This document shows positions 7,701 to 14,418 of a stretch of 43,571 bases of DNA, in pieces. The notes beneath the pieces are model-generated. The model was not told the origin of the DNA, did not search any database, and saw only the letters and a list, made by a program, of their open reading frames with translations. Source of the stretch: Actinoallomurus soli (GTDB lineage: Bacteria > Actinomycetota > Actinomycetes > Streptosporangiales > Streptosporangiaceae); the NCBI RefSeq assembly GCF_024055715.1, contig NZ_JAMXMV010000039.1, positions 1-43,571 on the forward strand. The letters run 5' to 3'. The position numbers and the translations under genes are program-made. How positions within the stretch are numbered: position 1 is the stretch's first letter; each line of letters begins with the position of its first letter.

Positions 7701-9311
7701 GATCTGATGGCGGGTGTTGTCCGGACCGTCGACGGTGATGGTGAGGTTGAACACCCAGGCGGCCACGTGGGGGGCGATGTCCCCAGCCGCGTTGTCCCAC
7801 GAGCCGGGGGTCCGCAGATCAGTGATGATCTGGGCCCAGTCCGGCTCTGGATAGGCGGCCAGGTGGGTGTTGACCGCCTGGTTCCAGGCCCGGGTGCCCC
7901 GCTGGTGGCCCAGGGCTCTGGCGTGGTCTTCGGCGAGGAATTGCCGGGCTTGATCGCGCAGGCGGTCCCGGTAGGCGGGGGTGTCGCGTAGGGCGTCGGC
8001 GAGCCGGGTTCGCATCCCTTGGACCGTGTGCGCCTCCGGGGGCAACACGTGAAAGGCCGTGTCGTGCAGGGCGTACATCAGGCAGTCACCGGGACTGCGC
8101 TCACTGTAGTCCGGCGGTTGCCCAGGCTCGTAGCCCGGGGGTTCGGTGCCGATGTAGGCCGGTGGTGGGGAGGAAGGTCGGCGGGGCGGGTTTGCCCCGG
8201 TGTGGGGGTCGGTGGGGTCGGTCAGGGCCTGAACGAGTTTTGATGGTGGCGTGGCCTGGCCGAGTGGCGGGTGGATCACCTGTCCGCCCGGGTTCTGGAA
8301 GAGCACGTGGGCATCGATCAGCGGCAGCCCGTCTCGCGTGCCGAGGCCGTCTCGTGTACCGAGATGTTCTGGTGTGCCGTACGTGTCGGTGAGCCAGTCG
8401 GTCACTTTCTGGGTGCCGACGATGATGGTGTAGCGGTCCTGCGGCCGTTGAGCGGGTTGTTGGGGATCGATCAACACCAGACCCTGATCGTGGGTGCGGT
8501 ACACGGCGATGCCGTGACCTATCCGGTTGGGGCGGCCGAGCCGGATGAAGGCGTGCGTGCCGGGATCGGCGTTGGTCAAAAAGGCGACCACGTCCGCCCA
8601 CGTGGTGACGGATGGCCACCGCAGGGCCGAGGCCATATCCGGAAGCGGCCGTGTGGGTGACCAGCGACGTGACAGGCCGGTGAGCAGCACCCAGAAGAAC
8701 CGGCTGCCCCACTCCGGTCCGGGCACCGGGCCCGGCCCGTCAAGCCGGTCCTTCTCAGCGTTCTTGGCCGATTCAGCGGCCGCGGCGGCATCGTTTTCGA
8801 CCTGCTCCGCCGACAACACGCCACCGGCCGCGGGCAGGTGAACCACCACGCCACCGGCCGCATCACGCACTCGACCCGATACCGGCCCGTGAACCGTCCC
8901 ATCCGCGGAAATCCCAGCCCGGACCGCGCCGGTATGCGTGGCGGCGCGCGGCCGGCTATGGCGGCCCGCACCCGCTTTACCCCGCCAAGCGTTCACCTGC
9001 GATGCAGACACCGATCCAACGGCGGTCGTGTAACCACCGGCATCGCCACCAGAAACCGTGCCGCCGATACGGCCGACACTAATGGCCTGCTCCCAGGCCA
9101 GACCGGTAGCTTCCCGAGCCGTGGACCGCCCCGGCGAGCCGGCCGCGGGCCACAAAACCCTCGCCCCCACGCGTTCGCCCGCACCCTGCGTGATCACCCC
9201 ATCCGACTTCCACCGGATCGCCGGGCTGGCCTGGACACACGCCCCCGTACTACGACTCGACGTGCACCACCGGGCTTGCCGCATACCCAACCCCTCAAAC
9301 ATCAACACCAT
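4701..9311 (-). CDS. giant Tox-PL/OTU-like multidomain protein (candidate effector or toxin)
   Basis: A 1536-residue protein. Residues ~1-190 are unassigned and lack a clear signal peptide. At ~200-350 and ~768-905 there are two copies of a papain-fold, Tox-PL/protein-glutaminase-like domain. The second has Cys774 (in SRYCW), His832 (GHG) and Asp848 (LIDPD), a plausible catalytic triad. The first has Phe206 in place of the Cys (SRFFW) but keeps GHG at 265-267 and Asp282. Between them, ~402-560 resembles an OTU-type cysteine peptidase: PGDCLMYAL with Cys410, GSWDNAAGDIAPHVAAW, and His553 in GTHW. Residues 944-1283 are four ~88-residue tandem repeats, followed by three YDNP units. A ~60-residue block (ISDRQAQIAADLRKQTGGG...) occurs at ~660-720 and again at ~1405-1466. 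Tox-PL and OTU domains in bacterial polymorphic toxins modify or cleave protein targets, so the toxin role is inference. The secretion route and an immunity partner are not visible. The start at 9311 is the first available and may be internal. Confidence 0.75.
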   Translation of the reverse strand: MVLMFEGLGMRQARWCTSSRSTGACVQASPAIRWKSDGVITQGAGERVGARVLWPAAGSPGRSTAREATGLAWEQAISVGRIGGTVSGGDAGGYTTAVGSVSASQVNAWRGKAGAGRHSRPRAATHTGAVRAGISADGTVHGPVSGRVRDAAGGVVVHLPAAGGVLSAEQVENDAAAAAESAKNAEKDRLDGPGPVPGPEWGSRFFWVLLTGLSRRWSPTRPLPDMASALRWPSVTTWADVVAFLTNADPGTHAFIRLGRPNRIGHGIAVYRTHDQGLVLIDPQQPAQRPQDRYTIIVGTQKVTDWLTDTYGTPEHLGTRDGLGTRDGLPLIDAHVLFQNPGGQVIHPPLGQATPPSKLVQALTDPTDPHTGANPPRRPSSPPPAYIGTEPPGYEPGQPPDYSERSPGDCLMYALHDTAFHVLPPEAHTVQGMRTRLADALRDTPAYRDRLRDQARQFLAEDHARALGHQRGTRAWNQAVNTHLAAYPEPDWAQIITDLRTPGSWDNAAGDIAPHVAAWVFNLTITVDGPDNTRHQIGDPNGTPIGLWRNGTHWEPLPIDEVALVGGENQPSQPQRPVEWDLQSLRHRLQMYERGHVRIEIDALYFPSFDGVGDDELLAQLGPDYAIENRDGLRWFVYRPAGAQPQRAPGTGADVYMALTGDAMVTGLCASISDRQAQIAADLRKQTGGGEVDPAVLQAACDRDPQLRVLRDALASWSSGPTAASTGTGAGADGGLEGRIDGAVAAAAVWARQADQGRPEGPVVATGEWRSRYCWLFLTGLARRLSAALPDPVAALRGPRFTAWDQVTGVLAGADPGTSVYVALGNFRRLGHGIWIAHLGGRLLRLIDPDQNAANGGYTSIVGTEEQVLAYLTGASDESDWLGEGKVGSREGLPLIDAHAHFRAPNGQDIDLLPPAGPESGSAAQAVTDPTFRSGIGMPRPAPDDEERWDRLYQAVAATARVGLTVSKAERTWGQSHDGGASEAAKAAVNDQNQLYAHGLARHGNRVYLTGYVPAGPEPTPPAPRAPQARDDEERWARVYQAVAATAGVGLTVSKAAEKWGQSYGVGVSEAAKAAVNDREQLYAHGLARHGNRVYLTEHVPAGPEPIPRAPRAQPAPRARDDEERWTRLYRAVEATAGEGLAVSTAERTWGRSRGGRGASEEAKAAVNDRNQLTAHGLARHGDRVYLPEYVPDGLEPLPRAPRAPRARDDGERWARVYQAVGATAGEGLAVSTAAQKWGKSRDGRGASEEAKAAVNDREQLNAHGLARHGDRVYLPEYVPAESSRSTRAAYDNPVYDNPVYDNPALGPAYPVLSSRPGPATVPAFGDFSQPTGPMWELQEIADSAVQSGVVLYHDYLADVMARGFTEPDAAEAWNRASDPYRGSGYAGGGSSFGHGGYTGVFRADVSDGMTAGLRASISDRQAQIAADLRKQTGGGTVDPVTLSTAYDRDPQLRVLRDTLASWPSDPTATRTPATTPARTDTTNRAPAAHIDLDPGSGISWVTATYSARRPNGEVIPLHQQRCVSVAVITSGPKPR
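5401..5445 (-). repeat. three 15-bp tandem repeats encoding YDNPV/A
   Basis: GGGTTGTCGTAGACG occurs twice in tandem, and a third copy differs only in its last three bases. On the coding strand this gives YDNPVYDNPVYDNPA at residues ~1291-1305 of the large protein, a short Tyr/Asn/Pro linker just after the fourth long repeat. Near-identity at the base level points to recent slippage. Confidence 0.8.
5463..6482 (-). repeat. four ~88-residue tandem repeats inside the large protein
   Basis: Four units of about 264-270 bp each begin with DDEERW/DDGERW and end with LARHG[ND]RVYL plus a Pro/Ala linker (residues ~944-1030, 1031-1120, 1121-1208 and 1209-1283). Conserved elements are YQAV..TA, a [LA]VS.A...WG.S segment and S[EA]EAKAAVND..QL.AHGL. 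Units 1-2 and units 3-4 are more alike within pairs, which suggests stepwise duplication. The helix, turn, helix and then RHGDRVYL beta-strand pattern resembles a small winged or helix-turn-helix fold, but that is a guess from pattern alone. Confidence 0.85.
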
Positions 9312-9539
9312 TCAGCCAGACCAGCACACACCAGGCTAAAGCCGATTACACCCACGCCGACGGTATATGAGCCGACCGTCGCATCCCCAAAGACACCTCA
9401 ATCAAACGACACGTCGCGCCAGACGCCCGGGCACACGCACCCGTTCAGCAGCCCGCGACGCCGGGCCGTCTGTCGCTCCGCGACGCCCTCCCGCTCCCGA
9501 ACGTGTCCCGCCGGGACCGCCACCCGACCATGATCATTC

Positions 9540-9780
9540 TCAGCGCCAATGGCAGCGGTGCCAGGTGCGTGACCCGACGCGCTGGCGCACGGTCGAGTCG
9601 TCAGCTTGCCGGATCCGCAGGTAGTGGGTGTAGCTGCTGCCGACGTACAGGTATGGCCGGGCGACGACCACGCCCCGGGCCTGCGCCTGCTGGCGGCACC
9701 CGGCCGCGCATCCGGCGGCGACCGCCACCGCAACGACGCACAGGGCCGCCGCGGCTCATCACGCGCGCTGCGCCGGTCAT
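9540..9780 (-). pseudogene. possible small lipoprotein, apparent frameshift near its start
   Basis: The ATG at 9778-9780 overlaps the TGA of the upstream gene, as expected for an operon member. That frame soon becomes Arg/Gly-rich and implausible. One base over, starting near 9755, the frame reads AALCVVAVAVAAGC, a convincing lipoprotein signal with a Cys lipobox, and continues ~50 residues (PYLYVGSSYTHYLRIRQ) to the stop at 9540. An extra G in the CGCGGCGG run would explain the split. The alternative is initiation at GTG 9726-9728, which leaves too short a signal. Function is unknown. Confidence 0.4.
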
Positions 9781-10394
9781 CGCCTCGCCTCCTGCAGCTC
9801 CTGCTCGGCGCTTGCGATGGCGGCGGCGAGTGCGGGCGGCAGGTGAGTGGCGTACGGCCGTGCGGCGGCCACCACGGCCCGTGCGGCGCCGACCAGCTCG
9901 ACGATCGGCCCGTCCCCGGCCTGGGCGGCCCACACGTCAGCCAGGCGGGCGTACGGGTCGGCGACCGCGCTCATCAGCGGCCCGCCCTCGGCCGCGACGT
10001 CGTCGACGGCGTCGATGAGGTCCTCCACGACCGCGAACACCGCGTCTCGATCGGGCTGCCGGTCGACGCCGAGGGCGGCGGGTTTCGTCGCGGCGGCCGC
10101 CGCGTCCGCGGTGGCGACGGAACCGCCGCCGGTTTCGTCGCGTCCTCGAGTACTCGCCGGCGCGGGAGGTATCCCGGCGACGCGTAGCGCCTGGGCGTGC
10201 ACGGCCGCCGCCCGGCGGTGGTCCCGGATCCGGTCGGCGGCCGTGCGGGCGCACCGGTTCGCCGTTGCGGCCAGTTCCTCGACGTGGTCCTCCCACCCGG
10301 TCGGCGGGGCGATCTGCCAGTACTCACCATCTGCGGCGACGGTGGCGGCCGTGGCCTGCCTGGCCTGCTGGAAGGGGGACGGCGAGGGCGTCAC
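9777..10394 (-). CDS. hypothetical Ala-rich helical protein
   Basis: A 205-residue protein I do not recognise. It is Ala/Arg/Asp-rich and largely helical, with an N-terminal half (~20-70) containing HVEELAATANRCARTAADRIR and a C-terminal half rich in long alanine helices ending in EQELQEARR. No signal peptide, membrane segment or metal motif is seen. It starts with GTG at 10392-10394, overlapping the end of the zinc-ribbon gene by about 70 bases in another frame, and its stop overlaps the next ATG. This suggests a tightly coupled three-gene unit. It could be a DNA-associated or coiled-coil protein from a mobile element. The long overlap slightly lowers confidence in the start. Confidence 0.6.
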   Translation of the reverse strand: MTPSPSPFQQARQATAATVAADGEYWQIAPPTGWEDHVEELAATANRCARTAADRIRDHRRAAAVHAQALRVAGIPPAPASTRGRDETGGGSVATADAAAAATKPAALGVDRQPDRDAVFAVVEDLIDAVDDVAAEGGPLMSAVADPYARLADVWAAQAGDGPIVELVGAARAVVAAARPYATHLPPALAAAIASAEQELQEARR

Positions 10395-10596
10395 GGGCCT
10401 GATGGAGCACGGCGAGCGCGTGCTCGATGTCCCGGGCCGCCCCGGCCCGCGCCTCGGCGGCGCGCTCGATGGCCGTACGGGCCCGTGCCTTCGCGCGGTG
10501 CGCGGCCTGACGGCACGCCGTCGAGCAGTAGGTCGCAGGCCGGCCGGTGGTCCGCTGCGGTACCTCGCCGTCGCACGACGGGCAGATGCGTGGCAT
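10324..10596 (-). CDS. small zinc-ribbon/helical protein
   Basis: A 90-residue protein starting at ATG 10594-10596 with GAAGGGG upstream. It opens with a four-cysteine module, CPSC at residues ~5-8 and YCSTAC at ~23-28, a zinc-ribbon spacing also seen in small actinomycete proteins with an RQAAHRAKARAR basic helix after the last cysteine. The rest is an Ala/Arg-rich helix that could bind nucleic acid. It heads the small leftward operon and begins 18 bases after the stop of a chimeric IS21/host reading frame. Proteins of this type often accompany plasmid or integrative-element genes, which would fit the surrounding mobile debris. Its function is not established. Confidence 0.65.
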   Translation of the reverse strand: MPRICPSCDGEVPQRTTGRPATYCSTACRQAAHRAKARARTAIERAAEARAGAARDIEHALAVLHQARDALAVPLPAGQAGHGRHRRRRW

Positions 10597-10614
10597 GGCC
10601 AACCCCTTCTGCGG

Positions 10615-11285
10615 TCACTGGCTACGGTGGTCGTCCGGGCGGCGATCCGCCTTGGTCCGCTCCACGGCCTCAGTGATGGCCTTCGCCGGGTCGAACGCGT
10701 CCTTCTCGTGTGCGGCGGCTCCCTGCTCGGGGTCGGCGACGACCTCGACCAGACGGCCGATCACCGACGGATGGACCGAATAGTCGTTGGAGGCGACCCG
10801 GACGTAGTGGTCGCGTGCCAGCCGGGTCGAAGTCCGCAAGCCGACCGCCGGAGCAACCGGCGGAAGCGGAACCATCGCCGCCCGATCGGCCTCGATGCGG
10901 TCGGCGGGACGGCACTCGATCCGCCGGTGATGGCGGGTGTTGGCTCGCGCCAGCCGGCCGGTGAGCTGGGCGCTGAAGTCACTCGGGTTTGCGAAGATGC
11001 GGTCGGGCATGAAGGAGGTCTCCAGATACCCGTTCGCCCGCTCGACCAGGCCCTTGGCTTCGGGGTCGGCGGGCTTGCACTGGTGGATCGCGATCCCCAG
11101 CATGCCGCGGAATGCGTTGGCCTCGGCGGTCAGCTGCGGCCGGCCGCCTTTCCACTGACCGATCGCGCTCTCCTTGTCCCAGACCAGCGTCTTGGGGACC
11201 GCACCCAGCACGGCCAGCAGGGTCCACATCCCGGCGAACAGGTCCCCGGTCGCTCGTGAGGGCAGCATTTGCGCCATCAGCCAGC
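10615..11285 (-). pseudogene. IS21-family transposase (IstA) remnant fused to a host-gene tail
   Basis: From about 11285 leftward the frame gives the catalytic-core and C-terminal part of an IS21 IstA transposase: GWLMAQMLPSRATGDL, GAVPKTLVWDKESAIGQW, NAFRGMLGIAIHQCKPADPEAKGLVERANGYLE and RLARDHYVRVASNDYSVHP. The N-terminal HTH and first catalytic aspartate region are missing, replaced at the boundary by a Tn3 fragment in the other orientation. After ADPEQ the reading frame stops looking like IstA and ends in ~34 residues (EKDAFDPAKAITEAVERTKADRR) that look like the tail of the gene once upstream of the zinc-ribbon gene. No istB follows. Confidence 0.75.
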
Positions 11286-11612
11286 CCTGTTCGCCCTCGG
11301 CACCAACATGGGCATCCGGCAGATGGCCGTCACCGGCGAGCACGGCGAGGACGAGGGCGCGCTGCGCCGGGTGCGGGCCAGCCACATCACCCGGGAGAAC
11401 CTGCGGGCCGCGATCGCCCGCGTCGTCAACGAGACCCTGGCGGCCCGCGAGGTCGAGTGGTGGGGCGAGGCGACCACAACGGCGTCGGATGGGCCGAGCG
11501 GCTCACCCCCGAAGACCGACGCGCCATCAGCCCACTGTTCTGGACGCATATCAATCCGTACGGGCGCTTCTACCTGGACATGGATGCCCGGCTGGACCTC
11601 ACCGCCGCCTGA
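11282..11612 (+). pseudogene. Tn3-family transposase remnant with internal deletion
   Basis: Two pieces of a Tn3 transposase are joined with a large part missing. Piece one (from ~11287) reads LFALGTNMGIRQMAVTGEHG...NETLAAREVEWWGE, a conserved central block. Piece two, in another frame from ~11485, reads AERLTPEDRRAISPLFW...YGRFYLDMDARLDL, the conserved C-terminus, and stops at 11612. Several hundred residues including much of the catalytic region are deleted at the ~11470-11485 junction. It is non-functional. Its left edge is the point where the IS21 fragment begins on the opposite strand. Confidence 0.8.
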
Positions 11613-11649
11613 CGACTCTGGAAGCACGCGCCCGGGCACGGGCAAGCGC

Positions 11650-12045
11650 CTACCGCTGGTCTTTGCTCTGGTTCACGCTGGACCTGGGGCGGCCCGAAGC
11701 TGCGATGATCACCTCGTCTAGCACATCCCGGGAGCGGAGTAGATCGTGGATTTGGCGATTTATGCGCTCCCGCTCGACGGCGAGGTCGGTGATCAACCGC
11801 GCGCTGGCGGTCGCAGCCGGGCCGCCGTCGGCGTCCCGCATACACGGCAGCAACTGCGCGATCTTGGAGCTGCACAGCCCTGCGGTATACAACTCCTGGA
11901 TCCGTGCGACGCGGTCAACGGCGCTGTCCGCGTACTCGCGGTGGCCGCCAGGCGTGCGTTCCGCCGTCAAAAGGCCCTGCGTCTCGTAGTAGCGCAAGGA
12001 CCGCTCACTCACCCCGGTACGCCGGGACAGCTCACCGATCCGCAT
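11650..12045 (-). CDS. MerR-family transcriptional regulator
   Basis: A 131-residue regulator starting at ATG 12043-12045 (MRIGELSRRTGVSERSLRYYETQGLL). The MerR winged-helix DNA-binding domain spans residues 1-70, including GGHREY, and a dimerising helix with a short effector region follows. The C-terminal part lacks the Cys clusters of metal-sensing MerR proteins, so a small organic or redox signal is more likely. It is divergent from an Old Yellow Enzyme gene 61 bases away, and the intervening DNA holds a dyad inside an over-long promoter spacer, the hallmark of MerR control. A longer start upstream would overlap this operator, so I prefer the shorter form. Confidence 0.92.
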   Translation of the reverse strand: MRIGELSRRTGVSERSLRYYETQGLLTAERTPGGHREYADSAVDRVARIQELYTAGLCSSKIAQLLPCMRDADGGPAATASARLITDLAVERERINRQIHDLLRSRDVLDEVIIAASGRPRSSVNQSKDQR

Positions 12046-12068
12046 GACACATCTCACACCGTCCGAGC

Positions 12069-12100
12069 TTGAATCTGACATTGACGTCACATTCTACGGT
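12069..12100 (+). promoter_or_regulatory. MerR-type promoter/operator for the OYE gene
   Basis: A -35-like TTGAAT (12069-12074) and a -10-like TACGGT (12095-12100) are separated by 20 bases, longer than the usual 17. The spacer contains a dyad, GAATCTGAC (12071-12079) and GTCACATTC (12086-12094), matching in 8 of 9 arm positions around a 6-base centre. Long spacers with a central dyad are the known architecture of MerR-activated promoters. The -10/-35 assignment is by eye. Confidence 0.65.
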
Positions 12101-12106
12101 GTCGGC

Positions 12107-13276
12107 ATGACGGACACAGCGCCCACATCACGCCTGTTCACCCCCTACCGGCTCGGCCCCTTCGGCCTGGCGAATCGCCTGGTCATGGCGCCGATGACCC
12201 GCAACCGCGCCACCGCCGACGGCAGCGCGACGCCGCTCATGGCCGCCTACTACGCTCAGCGTGCCTCCGCCGGGTTGATCATCGCCGAAGCGTCCACTCC
12301 CAATGCCGTCGGGCAGACCTACCCGAACATCACCGCCATCCACACCGACGCCCATGTCGCCGGATGGCGGCAGGTCACCCAGGCGGTGGACGCCGCAGGC
12401 GGGGGCCCGATGTTCCTGCAGATTCAGCACGGCGGCCGCATCGGGCACCCCGACAACAGCGGACTGACACCCCTCGCCCCCTCCCCGATTCCGCTCCCGG
12501 AAACCATCCACACCCCCAGCGGCCGCCAGAGCGCGGTCGTCCCACGCGAGATGACGCTTGAGGACATCCGGAACACCGTGGGCGACTTCGCCGCCGCGGC
12601 CCGCCGGGCCATCGACGCGGGTTTCGCCGGTGTCGAGGTGCACAGCGCGAACGGCTACCTCCTCCACCAGTTCCTCGCTCCCAACACCAACCGTCGCACC
12701 GACGCCTATGGCGGCTCCGTGGCCAACCGCATCCGGTTCGTGGTCGAGGTCGTCAACGCCGTATCCGAGGCCATCGGGCCAGAGCGCATCGGGCTGCGCA
12801 TCTCCCCCGGTATCACCTTCAACGGCATCGCCGACGCCGACGCCGACATCCTGTACCCGGCACTCGTCGCGGCCGTTGCCGACAAAGGCCTGGCCTACTT
12901 GCACATCGCCTTCGCCGACCCCGACCAGCAACTCTTCCCGCACATCCGCGCGAACTGGCCCGGCACGCTGATCGCCAACCCAGTGCTGCCCCTGGATCAG
13001 ATCCCAGCCGACGGCGGCAGGAACGCGGCCGAACGGCTCCGGGCAGCAGGAGCCGACCTGATCGCCCTCGGCCGTCCCTTCCTGGCCAACCCCGACCTCG
13101 TCGAACGGCTCCGCACCGGCGCACCCATCAACCCAGTCCGGGACAACTATGTGACGTTCGCGGGTGGCCGAGCCGGCTACACCGACTACCCCACCCTGCA
13201 ATCCATCCGCCAGGAAACAGCCATCGGCGCACAGGACAACTCCTTCGCGACGGCGGACCGCAGGGCAGGCAGATGA
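12107..13276 (+). CDS. Old Yellow Enzyme-family alkene reductase (FMN, NAD(P)H)
   Basis: A 389-residue cytosolic flavoprotein expected to reduce activated C=C bonds of enals, enones or nitro compounds with NAD(P)H through FMN. Recognisable motifs are MAPMTRNRA (residues ~27-35), LQIQHGGRIGHP (~104-115), VEVHSANGYLLHQFL with substrate-anchoring His179/Asn182, TDAYGGS (~198-204), and the FMN phosphate-binding C-terminal part ending GRPFLANPDLVERL. Length and order are complete for the family. The start at ATG 12107 is immediately downstream of the MerR-type promoter. A 21-codon upstream extension would run through the operator and is unlikely. Control by the divergent MerR regulator is strongly suggested. 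The inducer is unknown. Confidence 0.95.
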   Translation: MTDTAPTSRLFTPYRLGPFGLANRLVMAPMTRNRATADGSATPLMAAYYAQRASAGLIIAEASTPNAVGQTYPNITAIHTDAHVAGWRQVTQAVDAAGGGPMFLQIQHGGRIGHPDNSGLTPLAPSPIPLPETIHTPSGRQSAVVPREMTLEDIRNTVGDFAAAARRAIDAGFAGVEVHSANGYLLHQFLAPNTNRRTDAYGGSVANRIRFVVEVVNAVSEAIGPERIGLRISPGITFNGIADADADILYPALVAAVADKGLAYLHIAFADPDQQLFPHIRANWPGTLIANPVLPLDQIPADGGRNAAERLRAAGADLIALGRPFLANPDLVERLRTGAPINPVRDNYVTFAGGRAGYTDYPTLQSIRQETAIGAQDNSFATADRRAGR

Positions 13277-13352
13277 CACCAACACCGCAGCGGTGCACCA
13301 GCCAACCCCAGCGCCGACGTATCCGGGACAGTGCGGCGGCGGTTCACAGGCT

Positions 13353-13390
13353 GCGAGGTGTTGAGAATCGAACGATTCTCAACACCTCGC
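13353..13390. repeat. perfect 38-bp palindrome downstream of the OYE gene
   Basis: GCGAGGTGTTGAGAATCG (13353-13370), AA, then its exact reverse complement (13373-13390): 18-bp arms with a 2-base centre. It lies 77 bases after the reductase stop. It could act as a transcription terminator, though no T-run follows, as is common in actinomycetes. It could also be a recombination site or the tip of a lost mobile element, since IS256 debris starts 155 bases further on. The perfection of the arms suggests recent origin or selection. Confidence 0.75.
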
Positions 13391-13544
13391 GGGCGGTGAC
13401 TCCCGACCATGCCCGGACGGGACACGCTCGACTCGGGCGCATCGGAACGGCCAGTCACGGCAGACGAGCCCGCCGAAGCTCCTTAACATGACATCAGTGG
13501 CTTCCTCAGCGGAGAAGCCACGGGGCTTGAGTTCGCCTGTGGCA

Positions 13545-13622
13545 GGGCAGCAGATCCGGCTCACACGCCCCGATCTGCTCGGCGAACCATCCGGCAGGGT
13601 CCACACTGTCACTGACGGCCAT
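13545..13622 (-). mobile_element. IS256-family transposase, N-terminal scrap
   Basis: The ATG at 13620-13622 with a GAAGGAG site upstream starts MAVSDSVDPAGWFAEQIG and continues ACEPDLL, the N-terminus of an IS256-type (Transposase_mut) transposase. After about 24 codons the similarity ends. About 65 bp here are nearly identical to the same transposase region at ~28336-28400, so the two scraps derive from related copies. Confidence 0.7.
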
Positions 13623-13874
13623 CGCGTTGGTCTCCTTCGATCTTGACTTCGCATCTCGAAGGATTACGGGATGGCCGTCTCAGTTCAGGACGCCACGCCT
13701 CTGAACAGCGGAAACTCGTACACCACGTCCGGGGACGCAACCCGACCGGCCGACCTGTCGCCCACCACTAGGACCAGCTGTCATCTCGAATCACCTCACC
13801 AATGCCCCATCGACCCTTCCTACCCGTGTCGTGGTCATATCCGGCCAAGATTTCCCGTTTCGGGGGCTCGAGCG

Positions 13875-14212
13875 GAGCAGGGCCTGGACCTGGGCGGGGT
13901 CGGCGCCGCCCTGGCGCCGGTGGGTGGCAAAGGTGTGGTGGAGCCGGTGCGGGCGCAGGCCGTCGATGTCCGCAGCCTTGCCGACGGCCAGGACGACCTG
14001 GGCGATGCCGGAGTCGGTGAGCCGTCCTCCAGCTCCAGGCGGCCGTACTCCTCCACCTGGGCCCCGGCGTACAGCAGCACCGCGACGATCGCCGCGTCCC
14101 GGGAGCCGCGGTGGGCGGCCCCGCGCTCGACGGCACCCTGCTGCTGGACCGTCAGGGCGTCGGGCTCCCCGGGCTTGGGCACGCGGGCGCGCTTGACGGT
14201 GATGCGCAGACC
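13875..14212 (-). pseudogene. tyrosine recombinase/integrase remnant
   Basis: From ~14212 leftward one frame gives GLRITVKRARVPKPGEP, then DALTVQQQGAVERGAA and IVAVLLYAGAQVEEYGRLELED, the start of a tyrosine-recombinase catalytic domain. After a junction near 14020 a different frame gives RLTDSGIAQVVLAVG and LRPHRLHHTFATHRRQGGADPAQVQALL, carrying the H-x-x-[RH]-H box. About 45 residues including part of the strand region are missing, the frame shifts, the catalytic Arg of HxxRH appears as His, and the final Tyr box is lost. Non-functional. Confidence 0.7.
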
Positions 14213-14418
14213 AGCCTGAATCGACGGCCACCGCGTCGTCTGCGTGGACCCATCAGCTGCTTCCCTTCCAATCGACGCCGTGTGCCCGGCCGCTTCGCGG
14301 CAACCGAGCAGACGGCGAGCACCCACGCTCCCGGTTGCGCGCCGCGCTCGTGGCACCGCCCGTCTATGACGTGGCGGTGAGGTCCGAGACGGCCGGCAAC
14401 CGGGAGGAACGAGGCCGG

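Noticed and set aside
12128-13285. A 385-codon minus-strand frame opposite the OYE gene
   Set aside because: Gly/Val-rich composition with no domain. The + strand has a complete, motif-rich reductase.
13353-13390. CRISPR or direct-repeat array near the 38-bp palindrome
   Set aside because: The palindrome occurs only once here. There are no regularly spaced copies or cas genes in the window.
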